From Agaribacterium sp. ZY112 (GTDB lineage: Bacteria > Pseudomonadota > Gammaproteobacteria > Pseudomonadales > Cellvibrionaceae): a DNA stretch of 64,000 nt. Numbering within the stretch: the first letter of the stretch is position 1; every line of letters begins with the position of its first letter. Of the stretch, positions 51,693 to 60,697 are shown in pieces. The translations under genes and the position numbers were made by a program. Below the pieces are notes generated by a model. It saw only the letters and a program-made list of their open reading frames with translations, was not told where the DNA came from and ran no database searches. The DNA lies in NCBI RefSeq assembly GCF_041346925.1, contig NZ_CP166840.1, positions 1,302,001 to 1,366,000 of the forward strand, in the 5' to 3' direction.

Positions 51693-54600
51693 TACTTTCC
51701 TTCTTCTTTTCTTATATGCTGATCAAACAGATAACCCACTTCTTTGGCGCTCCTATCCTCATCGAGGTTGTCTAAGTCTTGTTTTCGTTTTTTCTTTTTA
51801 TTCACTTCATCAAGTATGGGCAATGGATCGACACCGCGCCACAAAGGCAGCATTGACATCAAAGTAAGCAGTAAACTACTGGCTCTTAGGGACCAAGCGA
51901 TAAGGCCTGTTGTTAGTGACAGGCTTAGGCCTGCCAATACGGCTTTTTGCTGTTGTTCCTCTTCTAGATTTTCTTGCATTTGCTCTGCGGCTCTACGCAG
52001 GTCTCTATCAAAATCATCAAGTTGCCATGAATTAAAGCCCGAATCTGGAGTAATTAGCTTTGAAAACGAGCTTAATCCGGTGTTGAGTGTTTTGTCTGCT
52101 TCAGGTGAGCGTTCACTTAACCAGCGATCGTAATCTTGGGCCGTGTTCATGCTGGTGACTTGAATGCTTGCCTGTACTTGGGTATCTAAAGAGAAGCCTT
52201 GAGTGGCTGAATCTGTATTGGAGTAGTTCGTGTCAGTAGATCCACCGAGCTGAGAGAGAGGGTTATTAATTGCGTTCTCGCTACCTTGTGACACATCACC
52301 TTCATTTACGGAATCGCGATTGTCGGAGCCTGAAGTATCTTTATCACCCTGTGGGGTAGAGTCTGGTGCACCCTCATCAGGTCTAATAAGATCGCCTGTA
52401 TCATCATTTTCAAACTTAGGCTGATTTGTATCGTCTTCGTCGGGTGTTGATGGCGCTGGTGGTATTGGTGGCTCAGGAATAATATTCTGATTTAAGGTTT
52501 TTGAAACAGTGTATGTTGTATCAACAAAAGCGCCACTGGCATCTTGTGCGCGAATAGTGAGAGTTGCTTCGCCTTGTTCAAAGGGGGCCGCTGTTAAAGT
52601 AAGTAAACCTGAATCGGAAACTTGGGTCTCAGTGATAAAGTCTGGGTCACTGTTACCGGTTACGCTGTAACTTAAATTTTCATCATCGACATCTGAAAAA
52701 TAATTGTTCAAATTAATTTGTTGTTCTGTTTGTGTATTAGCCAGATCAGTTGAAGGGATAGCTTGGCTTATTGGTGTGTCGTTAACTGAACTTATAACGA
52801 TAGTTAAACTACTCTCTATCCATAAGCCTTCAGGGTCGCTGGCTCGAATAACAATATTAGCTTCGCCAAACTGATTGATGTTATAGCTAACTTCTAGCAT
52901 GCCCTCGTCAGAGATGCTTAAATTAGATATTAATTCAGGTGCGGAGTTATCTTGTACGCTAAATACGAGTTCGGATCCATTCTCTTCATCTGTAAAAAAA
53001 TCATATAGGTTGATGATATCGTTATTCGCATCTTCTACATTGTGAAGAGGGGGGAAACCTATAGCGCTGGGGGTGTCATTTATCGCTAAAATATCTAATT
53101 CAAATACATCTGACGCTGTTGATCCATCATGACCGTCACTTGCTATTAATTCAATAATGAGTGTTCCAATATCACTGTTTGACGGTGTTCCGTTAAATGT
53201 TCTTGTGGTCTCATCAAATACTAGCCAGCTTGGTAATTCTTCACCGCTAAAAAGGCGAGCTGAATAACTCAGACTGTCATCACTATCTATATCAATAAAG
53301 GTGTTTTCTGGAACCTGAAAGCTAAAAACATGGTCTTCATTAACACTCTGGTCTGCAATTGGATTTATTAGTGTTGGCTCATCATTAACATTGGCAACAG
53401 TAATCGTAAAGGTATCAGTAACGGCTGCACCGTTTGAGTCGGTGGCGGTGACATCAATTGTGAGCGTGCCAACATCGGCATCATCGGGTGTGCCACTAAA
53501 AGTACCCGTACCCGGAGTAAAGGTCAGCCATGAAGGTAAAGATCCGCCGCCATTTAATTGTGCACTTAATACAAGGCTTGCATCGTCATCGACGTCATCA
53601 AACGTGTTGGCCGGAAGCACAAAGTTAAACGCAGAGCCTTGAGTCGCGTTTTGATCAACGATGGCATTGGCGACAGTTGGATCAACATTGGCAACGGTAA
53701 TTGTAAAAGTGTCGGTAACGGCTGCACCGTTTGAATCGGTAGCAGTGACATCAATTGTGAGCGTGCCAACATCGGCATCATCGGGTGTGCCACTAAAGGT
53801 GCCGGTTCCCGGAGTAAAGGTCAGCCATGAAGGTAAAGATCCACCGCCATTTAATTGTGCACTTAATACAAGGCTTGCATCGTCATCGACGTCATCAAAC
53901 GTGTTGGCCGGAAGCACAAAGTTAAAAGCAGAGCCTTGAGTCGCGTTTTGATCAACGATGGCATTGGCGACAGTTGGATCAACATTGGCAACGGTAATTG
54001 TAAAAGTGTCGGTAACGGCTGCACCGTTTGAATCGGTGGCGGTGACATCAATTGTGAGTGTGCCAACATCGGCATCATCGGGTGTGCCACTAAAAGTACC
54101 CGTACCCGGAGTAAAAGTCAGCCATGAAGGTAGGGAGCCGCCGCCATTTAATTGCGCACTTAATACAAGGTTTGCATCGTCATCGACATCATCAAACGTG
54201 TTGGCAGGAAGCGCAAAGTTAAAAGCAGAGCCTTGAGTTGCATTTTGATCCACGATGGCATTGGCGACAGTTGGATCAACATTGGCAACGGTAATTGTAA
54301 AAGTGTCGGTAACGGCTGCACCGTTTGAATCGGTGGCGGTGACATCAATTGTGAGCGTGCCAACATCGGCATCATCGGGTGTGCCACTAAAAGTACCCGT
54401 ACCCGGAGTAAAAGTCAGCCATGAAGGTAGGGAGCCGCCGCCATTTGATTGTGCGCTAAGAATTAAATTAGCATCGTCATCGACGTCATCAAACGTGTTG
54501 GCCGGAAGCACAAAGTTAAAAGCAGAGCCTTGAGTCGCGTTTTGATCCACGATGGCATTGGCGACAGTTGGATCAACATTGGCAACAGTAATTGTGAATG

Positions 54601-57436
54601 TGTCAGTAACGGCTGCACCGTTTGAATCGGTAGCAGTGACATCAATTGTGAGCGTGCCAACATCGGCATCATCGGGTGTGCCACTAAAAGTACCCGTACC
54701 CGGAGTAAAGGTCAGCCACGAAGGTAAAGAACCACCACCATTTAATTGTGCACTAAGAATTAAATTAGCATCGTCATCGACGTCATCAAACGTGTTGGCC
54801 GGAAGCACGAAGTTAAAAGCAGAGCCTTGAGTCGCATTTTGATCAACGATGGCATTGGCAACGGTTGGATCAACATTGGCAACAGTAATCGTGAATGTGT
54901 CAGTAACAGAGCCACCATTTCCGTCATCGGCTGTTAACTCAATAGTTAGAACACCTACGTCGCTATCACTGGGTGTGCCGCTAAACGTGCGGCTAGCAGG
55001 TGTGAAATCTAACCATGAGGGCAAGGCGCCGCCACCTTGTAGAAGAGCGCTATAACTAAGGCTGTCTATCGGGTCTGCGTCATCAAAAACATTTGTATTA
55101 AATTGAAATGAAAACAAGCTACCTTGAGTAGCTGCCTGATTGCCAATTGTATTTTCTAGCGTTGGATCATCATTAATATTATCGATAGTGATCGTAACAG
55201 TATCGATGTCTATTTCTGGGCCTGTATCCCCCGTATTGCCCAAGTCTGATGTTGTCATGGTTAGAGTGTCTGCACCAAAATAATCATCAGTGGGGGTATA
55301 GGTGGTTGGGCTAGCTAAAGAAGCATTGATTTCCGCAACGGTACCGGTAAGGGTGACCGTTGCAGTATTGTTACCTGTGACGGTTGCAGTCTCTGTTGCT
55401 ATATTAATGATGCCATGGTCGACAGAGAGTGTTACTTGAATGTCAAAGGTATAAGCGTCAACATCGGAAACGCTTAACCCGGAAATTATTAATGGGCTTT
55501 CTTCATCCGTGTTTTGTGCTGCAGGTACGGTATTTTCGGGGGCATCATTAACATAGCTAACATCAATAGTTAGGGTGTTGGGTGTTTGGTCTGTATCGCT
55601 GCCGCCTGTTTCCGTACCACCGTCATCTCTTACAGAAAAATTAAAGCTGGCGTAGCCGGTAGCATTTTCATGTTCTACGGGGCTAAATTTTAAATTCCCT
55701 GCATCAATATCGGCGTAACTAATAAAATCATTTAAGCTGACATCAACTCCGTTTAAAGTGAAGTCGCCAACCAGAGGCAGGCTGTTTATGACAATACCCG
55801 CGAAGTTATGACCATCAGCATCGCTAAAGCCAAAATTAGCTGGCGTAAATACTAAGTCTGTATCTTCGGGGGTTGAGAGAGTGTAGCTTGTACCTACAGG
55901 TGCAGTATTAGGTGGCGCCACTTCAATATTAATAACATCAGTATCTGTTAGCGCAGCACCGCCAGTATTGCCTTCATCGTCGGTGTGGATGCTGATACTT
56001 GCACTGCCTTGAAAATTTGTTGTAGGGCTAAAGGTGAGTGTGGCAATAGCGCTGTTTATGTTCGCAAGTGTTTGCGAAAAGGTCATTGTTGTATCGCTTG
56101 TACCGTCACCAACACTGAAGCTAACAAGACCGGGGGTTCCTATGCTAATAGTGCCATTGCTTGCGCTAAGAGTTACAGTAAGTGAGCCGGAGTTTGCATC
56201 GATATCTGATATTTGAATTTGATTTGCATTACCAGAGCTAAAGACAAGATCTGTATCGACGTCAGTATATTGATCTTCTGGTACCAGATTAATGGGGGCT
56301 TCATTGCCAAAGCTATCGACCACAAAGGACATGGTATTGGGTGTGCTGTCTTCTGTATTTGCGCTGCCATCATCAATAACTTGAAAGGTAAAGCTTGCAT
56401 CTACTGAGCCTGCAGTAAAACGAAGCTTGCCTAAATCAACATCCATTTTGCTAATAACGTCTCCCGCTGTTACAGCTAGACCATCAAGCGTTAAGGTGCC
56501 TGTTGCAGGAAGCGTCGTGATGCGAACATCAGTATGTATATCCCAAGGGCTATCAAGTGGGTCGCTAAAACCAAAGTCGATAGCATATATGGTGTGAGCA
56601 ACAGCCTCATCGACTTCAAAGCTTTTATCTTGGCCTTCTGGATCATTAGTGCCTAGGGCGCCTTGCCATCTGAGTGTGTTATCAGTGATTAGGTTTTTAC
56701 TTTCAATATCGCCATGTTGAACTTCTAAGACCCAATTGGCCGAAGCAATATTACCGCTTAGGTCATTACTGGCGGCGATGTCTGCGCCACTAAGTGCGCT
56801 AAGTTGCTCGATAAAATGAATGCCCTGTTCACTTTGAGCAACATTACAGCCATAAATCAAAATATCTGCATCACTGCTGAGTTGATCACTCCATTGATTT
56901 ATCTCATTACGGTAGTTGCTTAAGCTTTCGTTGTTGAGCTTGCTATTGCCTAAGATGAGCTCGCCATCTTGGCCATGGCTGAAAATATGAACTTCATCGA
57001 TGCCGTAAAATCCTTGCAGCTGTTTACTTAGTTGCAGTACGCCATCTTGGTCTTGCTCAATAACAATAATTTCAGCTTGATTGTTTGAGCCACCCAGCTG
57101 ATCAATAAGGCTTTGAAAATTTTCAATAGAAGAGTCGATAATGATGAGGGTGTCTACTCTTGATTCCTCTTCATTGGAATTGGAGCCTGCCAAAAGATGA
57201 TCGGTGTTATCGTTTAGATCATAAATGCTACTTAGATCTATTTCTTGGGATTCGGATACTAGATTGTTATGCTCGGAAAGGCGGTCATCAAATAGCGCGA
57301 TATCATCCGTTGCGGAAAATAATAGTTTGGCCTCTAAAGGCTCTATTAATACTCTTTTTCGCTTGTTTTTTACGGGCATAATATTAGTTACAGCTATTCG
57401 TTTCTTAAGGCTTTTAGCTTTCTTTTGGGTAAGCAT
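51692..57436 (-). CDS. Giant DUF4347 / cadherin-Ig repeat protein with C-terminal membrane hairpin
   Basis: A 1914-residue protein. Residues 28-45 (LIEPLEAKLLFSAT) match the LEPR-XLL motif of giant surface proteins. Residues 92-260 are DUF4347: VDTLIIIDSSIENF, VHIFSHGQDGELILG (His154-Gly155), ILIYGCNVA (Gly196-Cys197) and SGADIAASNDLSG. From about 265 to 755 follow cadherin-like units with DADG, NDAP and FSPTT-type linkers. From 755 to 1450 are He_PIG/Ig-like units (LPSWLTFTPGTGTFSGTP), of which five are nearly identical. Then two Ig-like units, a Pro/acidic linker (1660-1750), a coiled coil (QMQENLEEEQQQ) and two hydrophobic helices at 1832-1868, with a Lys-rich tail. There is no RTX repeat and no usual type I signal. 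It is probably envelope-anchored; function unknown. Confidence 0.86.
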   Translation of the reverse strand: MLTQKKAKSLKKRIAVTNIMPVKNKRKRVLIEPLEAKLLFSATDDIALFDDRLSEHNNLVSESQEIDLSSIYDLNDNTDHLLAGSNSNEEESRVDTLIIIDSSIENFQSLIDQLGGSNNQAEIIVIEQDQDGVLQLSKQLQGFYGIDEVHIFSHGQDGELILGNSKLNNESLSNYRNEINQWSDQLSSDADILIYGCNVAQSEQGIHFIEQLSALSGADIAASNDLSGNIASANWVLEVQHGDIESKNLITDNTLRWQGALGTNDPEGQDKSFEVDEAVAHTIYAIDFGFSDPLDSPWDIHTDVRITTLPATGTLTLDGLAVTAGDVISKMDVDLGKLRFTAGSVDASFTFQVIDDGSANTEDSTPNTMSFVVDSFGNEAPINLVPEDQYTDVDTDLVFSSGNANQIQISDIDANSGSLTVTLSASNGTISIGTPGLVSFSVGDGTSDTTMTFSQTLANINSAIATLTFSPTTNFQGSASISIHTDDEGNTGGAALTDTDVINIEVAPPNTAPVGTSYTLSTPEDTDLVFTPANFGFSDADGHNFAGIVINSLPLVGDFTLNGVDVSLNDFISYADIDAGNLKFSPVEHENATGYASFNFSVRDDGGTETGGSDTDQTPNTLTIDVSYVNDAPENTVPAAQNTDEESPLIISGLSVSDVDAYTFDIQVTLSVDHGIINIATETATVTGNNTATVTLTGTVAEINASLASPTTYTPTDDYFGADTLTMTTSDLGNTGDTGPEIDIDTVTITIDNINDDPTLENTIGNQAATQGSLFSFQFNTNVFDDADPIDSLSYSALLQGGGALPSWLDFTPASRTFSGTPSDSDVGVLTIELTADDGNGGSVTDTFTITVANVDPTVANAIVDQNATQGSAFNFVLPANTFDDVDDDANLILSAQLNGGGSLPSWLTFTPGTGTFSGTPDDADVGTLTIDVTATDSNGAAVTDTFTITVANVDPTVANAIVDQNATQGSAFNFVLPANTFDDVDDDANLILSAQSNGGGSLPSWLTFTPGTGTFSGTPDDADVGTLTIDVTATDSNGAAVTDTFTITVANVDPTVANAIVDQNATQGSAFNFALPANTFDDVDDDANLVLSAQLNGGGSLPSWLTFTPGTGTFSGTPDDADVGTLTIDVTATDSNGAAVTDTFTITVANVDPTVANAIVDQNATQGSAFNFVLPANTFDDVDDDASLVLSAQLNGGGSLPSWLTFTPGTGTFSGTPDDADVGTLTIDVTATDSNGAAVTDTFTITVANVDPTVANAIVDQNATQGSAFNFVLPANTFDDVDDDASLVLSAQLNGGGSLPSWLTFTPGTGTFSGTPDDADVGTLTIDVTATDSNGAAVTDTFTITVANVNDEPTLINPIADQSVNEDHVFSFQVPENTFIDIDSDDSLSYSARLFSGEELPSWLVFDETTRTFNGTPSNSDIGTLIIELIASDGHDGSTASDVFELDILAINDTPSAIGFPPLHNVEDANNDIINLYDFFTDEENGSELVFSVQDNSAPELISNLSISDEGMLEVSYNINQFGEANIVIRASDPEGLWIESSLTIVISSVNDTPISQAIPSTDLANTQTEQQINLNNYFSDVDDENLSYSVTGNSDPDFITETQVSDSGLLTLTAAPFEQGEATLTIRAQDASGAFVDTTYTVSKTLNQNIIPEPPIPPAPSTPDEDDTNQPKFENDDTGDLIRPDEGAPDSTPQGDKDTSGSDNRDSVNEGDVSQGSENAINNPLSQLGGSTDTNYSNTDSATQGFSLDTQVQASIQVTSMNTAQDYDRWLSERSPEADKTLNTGLSSFSKLITPDSGFNSWQLDDFDRDLRRAAEQMQENLEEEQQQKAVLAGLSLSLTTGLIAWSLRASSLLLTLMSMLPLWRGVDPLPILDEVNKKKKRKQDLDNLDEDRSAKEVGYLFDQHIRKEEGK
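53388..54872 (-). repeat. Five tandem copies of a 297-base unit in the giant gene
   Basis: Five consecutive 297-base units (99 residues each) encode residues of about 855-1350 of the giant protein, each starting near NVDPTVANAIVDQNATQGSA and holding one Ig-like (He_PIG) domain. Copies are almost identical in DNA, including synonymous sites, while flanking homologous domains on both sides are clearly divergent. Adjacent copies share variants (ANLIL in the first two, ASLVL in the last two), which suggests recent unequal exchange. Confidence 0.95.
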
Positions 57437-57534
57437 CCAATACTGCGTACCTAGGCCTTAGTAATAGAAACTGCCTGTTTCTAATAATATTCAATTTTCT
57501 TCTTTTATAACCATATGCCTTATCGCTATGGTTT

Positions 57535-58383
57535 CTAATTACTTAATAGGTTTAGCTCAATCCCTTCAAATTCAACCGTGCACTTTAAACCGCTAGGGAG
57601 TTTGCTGTCGGGGTTTGCTAGGTTTATCTTAATTGCAAAGGTGTTGCTCGGCGCATCTATAACCTTATCCACCGATGAAACCTCAGCGTTATATGTTTTT
57701 TGTATATTGGAAACGCTGGTTTTAATTGTGGCGCGCATTCCTTCTTTGATTTTGCCATAGAGGCTAGAGGGTGCAAAGATTTTGACGACAAGCGGGTCTA
57801 ATTGAGCGATTTTAAGTAAGGGGTCAAAATCTATATGTTCACCGGGTTGTTTATAGCGATCGACGACGATGCCATCAATAGGGCTGGTGAGTGTTCTTCG
57901 GTTTAGATCGGCTAAGGCTCGTTCGTATTGCAATTCAGCCTGCTTTTTTCTGTCGTGTGCTTGCTGTTTTTCTTGCTCGGCAATGGCATTTTCAGTTTTT
58001 GCTTTGTCTAATTCTGAAAATGAAGCTACTTTTTTATCGTAAAGGTTTTGTATGCGTTTCAAGTTCCTTTGGCTAAAGGCATAAGCAAGCTCAGCTGCAT
58101 CGATTTCACTAACCAATTCTGACTGAAGTTTACGCAGGCGTACTGTGGCTTGTTCAAGGTGGGCGTGCAGTGTAGCGAGTGTGTCTCCAGCGCTAATGCG
58201 GTCATTGACATCAACATGAACCTTGTTAATAACGCCTTCTACTTCGCTGCTCATCTCAATTACCATTGACGCTTCAATGCGGCAATTTAATAAGTCTGCA
58301 TCTTCGTCAAAAATAGGGGATTGGGCATGACAGAGTATGCTAAATAAGATCAGTGCTGCCGTAAACGATAAGCGAGTAGTCAA
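57535..58383 (-). CDS. HlyD/RND-type periplasmic adaptor protein
   Basis: A 282-residue membrane-fusion (adaptor) protein with signal peptide (LSFTAALILFSILCHAQ) from a TTG start. The lipoyl halves are VIEMSSEVEGVINKVHVDVNDRI and RRTLTSPIDGIVVDRYKQPGEH; between them is a coiled-coil hairpin (about residues 75-165) with ERQQ-type heptads (EKQQAHDRKKQAELQYERAL). The C-terminal beta-barrel domain ends in KLPSGLKCTVEF. It should span the periplasm between an inner-membrane partner and a TolC-like channel. There is no ABC or RND pump next to it; its likely partners are the two neighbours upstream and the giant gene after it, from which it is 98 bases away. Confidence 0.88.
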   Translation of the reverse strand: MTTRLSFTAALILFSILCHAQSPIFDEDADLLNCRIEASMVIEMSSEVEGVINKVHVDVNDRISAGDTLATLHAHLEQATVRLRKLQSELVSEIDAAELAYAFSQRNLKRIQNLYDKKVASFSELDKAKTENAIAEQEKQQAHDRKKQAELQYERALADLNRRTLTSPIDGIVVDRYKQPGEHIDFDPLLKIAQLDPLVVKIFAPSSLYGKIKEGMRATIKTSVSNIQKTYNAEVSSVDKVIDAPSNTFAIKINLANPDSKLPSGLKCTVEFEGIELNLLSN

Positions 58384-58521
58384 ATCTTATAACTCAATAG
58401 TTGGTTTTTGTGGCTTTTAATTCCAATGCTTTAGTGGAATGAAGCCGCCACTTATAAATCCCTCTGGGCATATGTAAATATAGCAAAGGCCTTAGATACT
58501 GAGGCTTTTACTCTTGGGTTT

Positions 58522-60696
58522 TTATTCGAAAGTTTCGAGAAGTTGTGATCGAACGAGACGACTTAACTGTTGGTAAGCACTTGCTGCCTTATGGTTAAAC
58601 GTTATGTAAGCTCTGGCGCCATAATAGGCCTGTGGAATAGCCGCGTCAGTGTTTAGATCAACTATAAAAGCTGTATGTACTAACTGCTTGGCGTTTTGGT
58701 CACTGCTGTCAATCTCAAAGGCACCACCTCCTGCTGTGCTTAAAGCCGCACTGGGTAACTCTTTGGTCGGGCTTGATAGGCCTTCTTCGATCGAGGCGCT
58801 AATGAGCGTATTGGGTTGATAGGAAAAGCGCAGCTCTATTGATTCTAGTGAGTTACGTATTAAACCGACTTGATCTTGGTTTAATACAGCTTTGATTTTG
58901 GCCTTGGTTTCTTTGTTAGTGATGGTGGCGATGGTCTCTCCAGCGTTAAAATGACGACCGACTAAAGGTTGTTCATCTATACGTCGATAGATACCTTGCT
59001 CTGAACTTATAACCTGTAATTTCTCGTGTTTGTTTTTTAGTTCTTTAAGTTCGGTTTGTAGGCGCTTTAACTCGCTGCTTATGGTGCTGGCAATAGCTCT
59101 GTTCTCACTCCAGGCTGTATTTAACTTTATAGTGAACTCGACTATCTCTTCTTTGAGTGTCTCTATTTCTGTCTCTATAGTTTCGTTCTGCAGTTGTACT
59201 AATAGTTGACCTTTTTGAACACTCTGTCCGTTCTTTATTTTCTCGCTAAAGAACTGGCCATCTGCTTCTATTTTTACCATATTTTTGTCGTCAAGCCAGA
59301 CGATACCCTCTGTACGAGTACTTTGTTTTAAAGGGAGGAAGAAAAAACATGCTATTAACATACTTAAGATGGCTAGGCAGGGTAAGCTCCGCTTTAATAA
59401 ATAAGGCTGTTCTTTGATGGTCTCAATAGTGGCGTATATAGTTTTGAGGATTGGCCATAACAACTGGAAGGTGATAAACCATAGACCCAGTATCAGGGCA
59501 AGTTTAGGGAAGTGATTAGCTGCAATGTAAACCAAGCTTATAAGTATCGTTATACGATATATAAAAGCTAAAATAGGGTATAGGCTTATCCAGTGTGCAT
59601 ATTCTTTTATTTCTTTTAGGCCTTTTAAATAAAATACAGACCTGCATAGTGATTGAAGTTTACGTTTTGCTCTGCTCGCTAGATTTGGTTCGTCTAAAAG
59701 GTCACACAAAAAGTGATAGCCATCAAAGCGAATGAGCGGGTTTAGATTGAAAATTAAGGTCGCAACAGCTCCAATTAGTATTATGTTAAATAAAATGTCT
59801 TTTACGATGCCTTGGTTTACTTGGGGCCAGAGTAGAATAGCTAGGCTGGCAATAAAAAGTTCAACAGCGATACCTGCCATTGAGACAATAAGGCGTTGTG
59901 ATTTTTTATCGAATCCAGTGGCTGATGAAGCATCAATGTAGGGCAGAGGAGTTCCTAGTATAAATACAATGCCAAAAGTAGGTGTTTGTCCACCCCATGC
60001 TTTGCAAGCCAAAGCATGGCCTAGTTCGTGTAGTAACTTAAGGGTAGGGTAGATAAGCCATAATAGTAATAAGTTTTGTGGCGATAATAGGCGTTCTAGT
60101 TTTTGGTTACTAAGTTCTTGCCAGTGGATTACCGAAAAGAAGATCCCGCTAGAGATGGTGATCAGCCAAATAATGAAGCCAAACTTGGAGAAAATTAATT
60201 GAGCTGGACGAGTCAGTTTGTTGAGTAGTGGTTCGGGGTTAAAGAGTTTTATATTCCATGTAACAGGGTTAAGTATTAGTCTTTTCCATTTTAGCTTGTT
60301 GTTCTTTTCTTTTCGTTGAATAAGGTACTTGGCGTTAGCAAGTTGGTCGCAGACAATTAAGTCAGCGACATGTAGATACTGAATGAGGTGAATAAGGTTT
60401 TCTTTATCGTCGTTGTCGTATTCTTGATTCGAGTCGTTTTCTGAGCTTGAGTCTTTAATGTTTGTAAATGTGTTTTTCTTACTGTCAATTAAAACTTGAT
60501 CTAAGTTCCTAAGGCCATTCATCGATGAGATCAGACTCATCGCTTCGGGTGTCATACGATGAAACCGGTTTTTGTTTTTATCTTCGATAATGAACCATAA
60601 TTCGCCTGCGTAATCTCGCCTTTGTATGTTGGTATGGCTCGCTAATGAAGGGCGTAGTTTTTTTATTTGTTCCCAGTAGTTATCAATGTTCATCAT
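58522..60696 (-). CDS. M50 (site-2) metalloprotease fused to a lipoyl/HlyD adaptor domain
   Basis: A 724-residue multi-pass membrane protein. Residues 1-130 form a PqqD-like segment (MTPEAMSLISSMNGL). The M50 core has LLHELGHALACKAWGG (His223, Glu224, His227) and the second metal motif NLNPLIRFDGYHFL (Asp325), set among six or more helices. After the last helix (about 455) is a periplasmic HlyD-type part: IEADGQFFSEKIKNGQSVQKGQLLVQL lipoyl half (from about 480), coiled coil (ETEIETLKEEIVEF), and a barrel domain. Such protease-adaptor fusions process or export peptides; the substrate is probably a neighbour. It follows the GAF-HlyD gene without a gap (one base between stop and start). Confidence 0.87.
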   Translation of the reverse strand: MMNIDNYWEQIKKLRPSLASHTNIQRRDYAGELWFIIEDKNKNRFHRMTPEAMSLISSMNGLRNLDQVLIDSKKNTFTNIKDSSSENDSNQEYDNDDKENLIHLIQYLHVADLIVCDQLANAKYLIQRKEKNNKLKWKRLILNPVTWNIKLFNPEPLLNKLTRPAQLIFSKFGFIIWLITISSGIFFSVIHWQELSNQKLERLLSPQNLLLLWLIYPTLKLLHELGHALACKAWGGQTPTFGIVFILGTPLPYIDASSATGFDKKSQRLIVSMAGIAVELFIASLAILLWPQVNQGIVKDILFNIILIGAVATLIFNLNPLIRFDGYHFLCDLLDEPNLASRAKRKLQSLCRSVFYLKGLKEIKEYAHWISLYPILAFIYRITILISLVYIAANHFPKLALILGLWFITFQLLWPILKTIYATIETIKEQPYLLKRSLPCLAILSMLIACFFFLPLKQSTRTEGIVWLDDKNMVKIEADGQFFSEKIKNGQSVQKGQLLVQLQNETIETEIETLKEEIVEFTIKLNTAWSENRAIASTISSELKRLQTELKELKNKHEKLQVISSEQGIYRRIDEQPLVGRHFNAGETIATITNKETKAKIKAVLNQDQVGLIRNSLESIELRFSYQPNTLISASIEEGLSSPTKELPSAALSTAGGGAFEIDSSDQNAKQLVHTAFIVDLNTDAAIPQAYYGARAYITFNHKAASAYQQLSRLVRSQLLETFE

Positions 60697-60697
60697 G

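Noticed and set aside
53388..54872. Periodic direct repeats as a possible CRISPR array
   Set aside because: The unit is 297 bases with no spacer and is translated in frame as Ig-like domains, so it is a protein repeat and not CRISPR.
53391..55055. Repeated open frames of 75-92 codons on both strands inside the 297-base array
   Set aside because: They are the same antisense or shifted frame copied five times with the repeat, without Shine-Dalgarno or independent conservation. They follow from the codon pattern of the giant gene.
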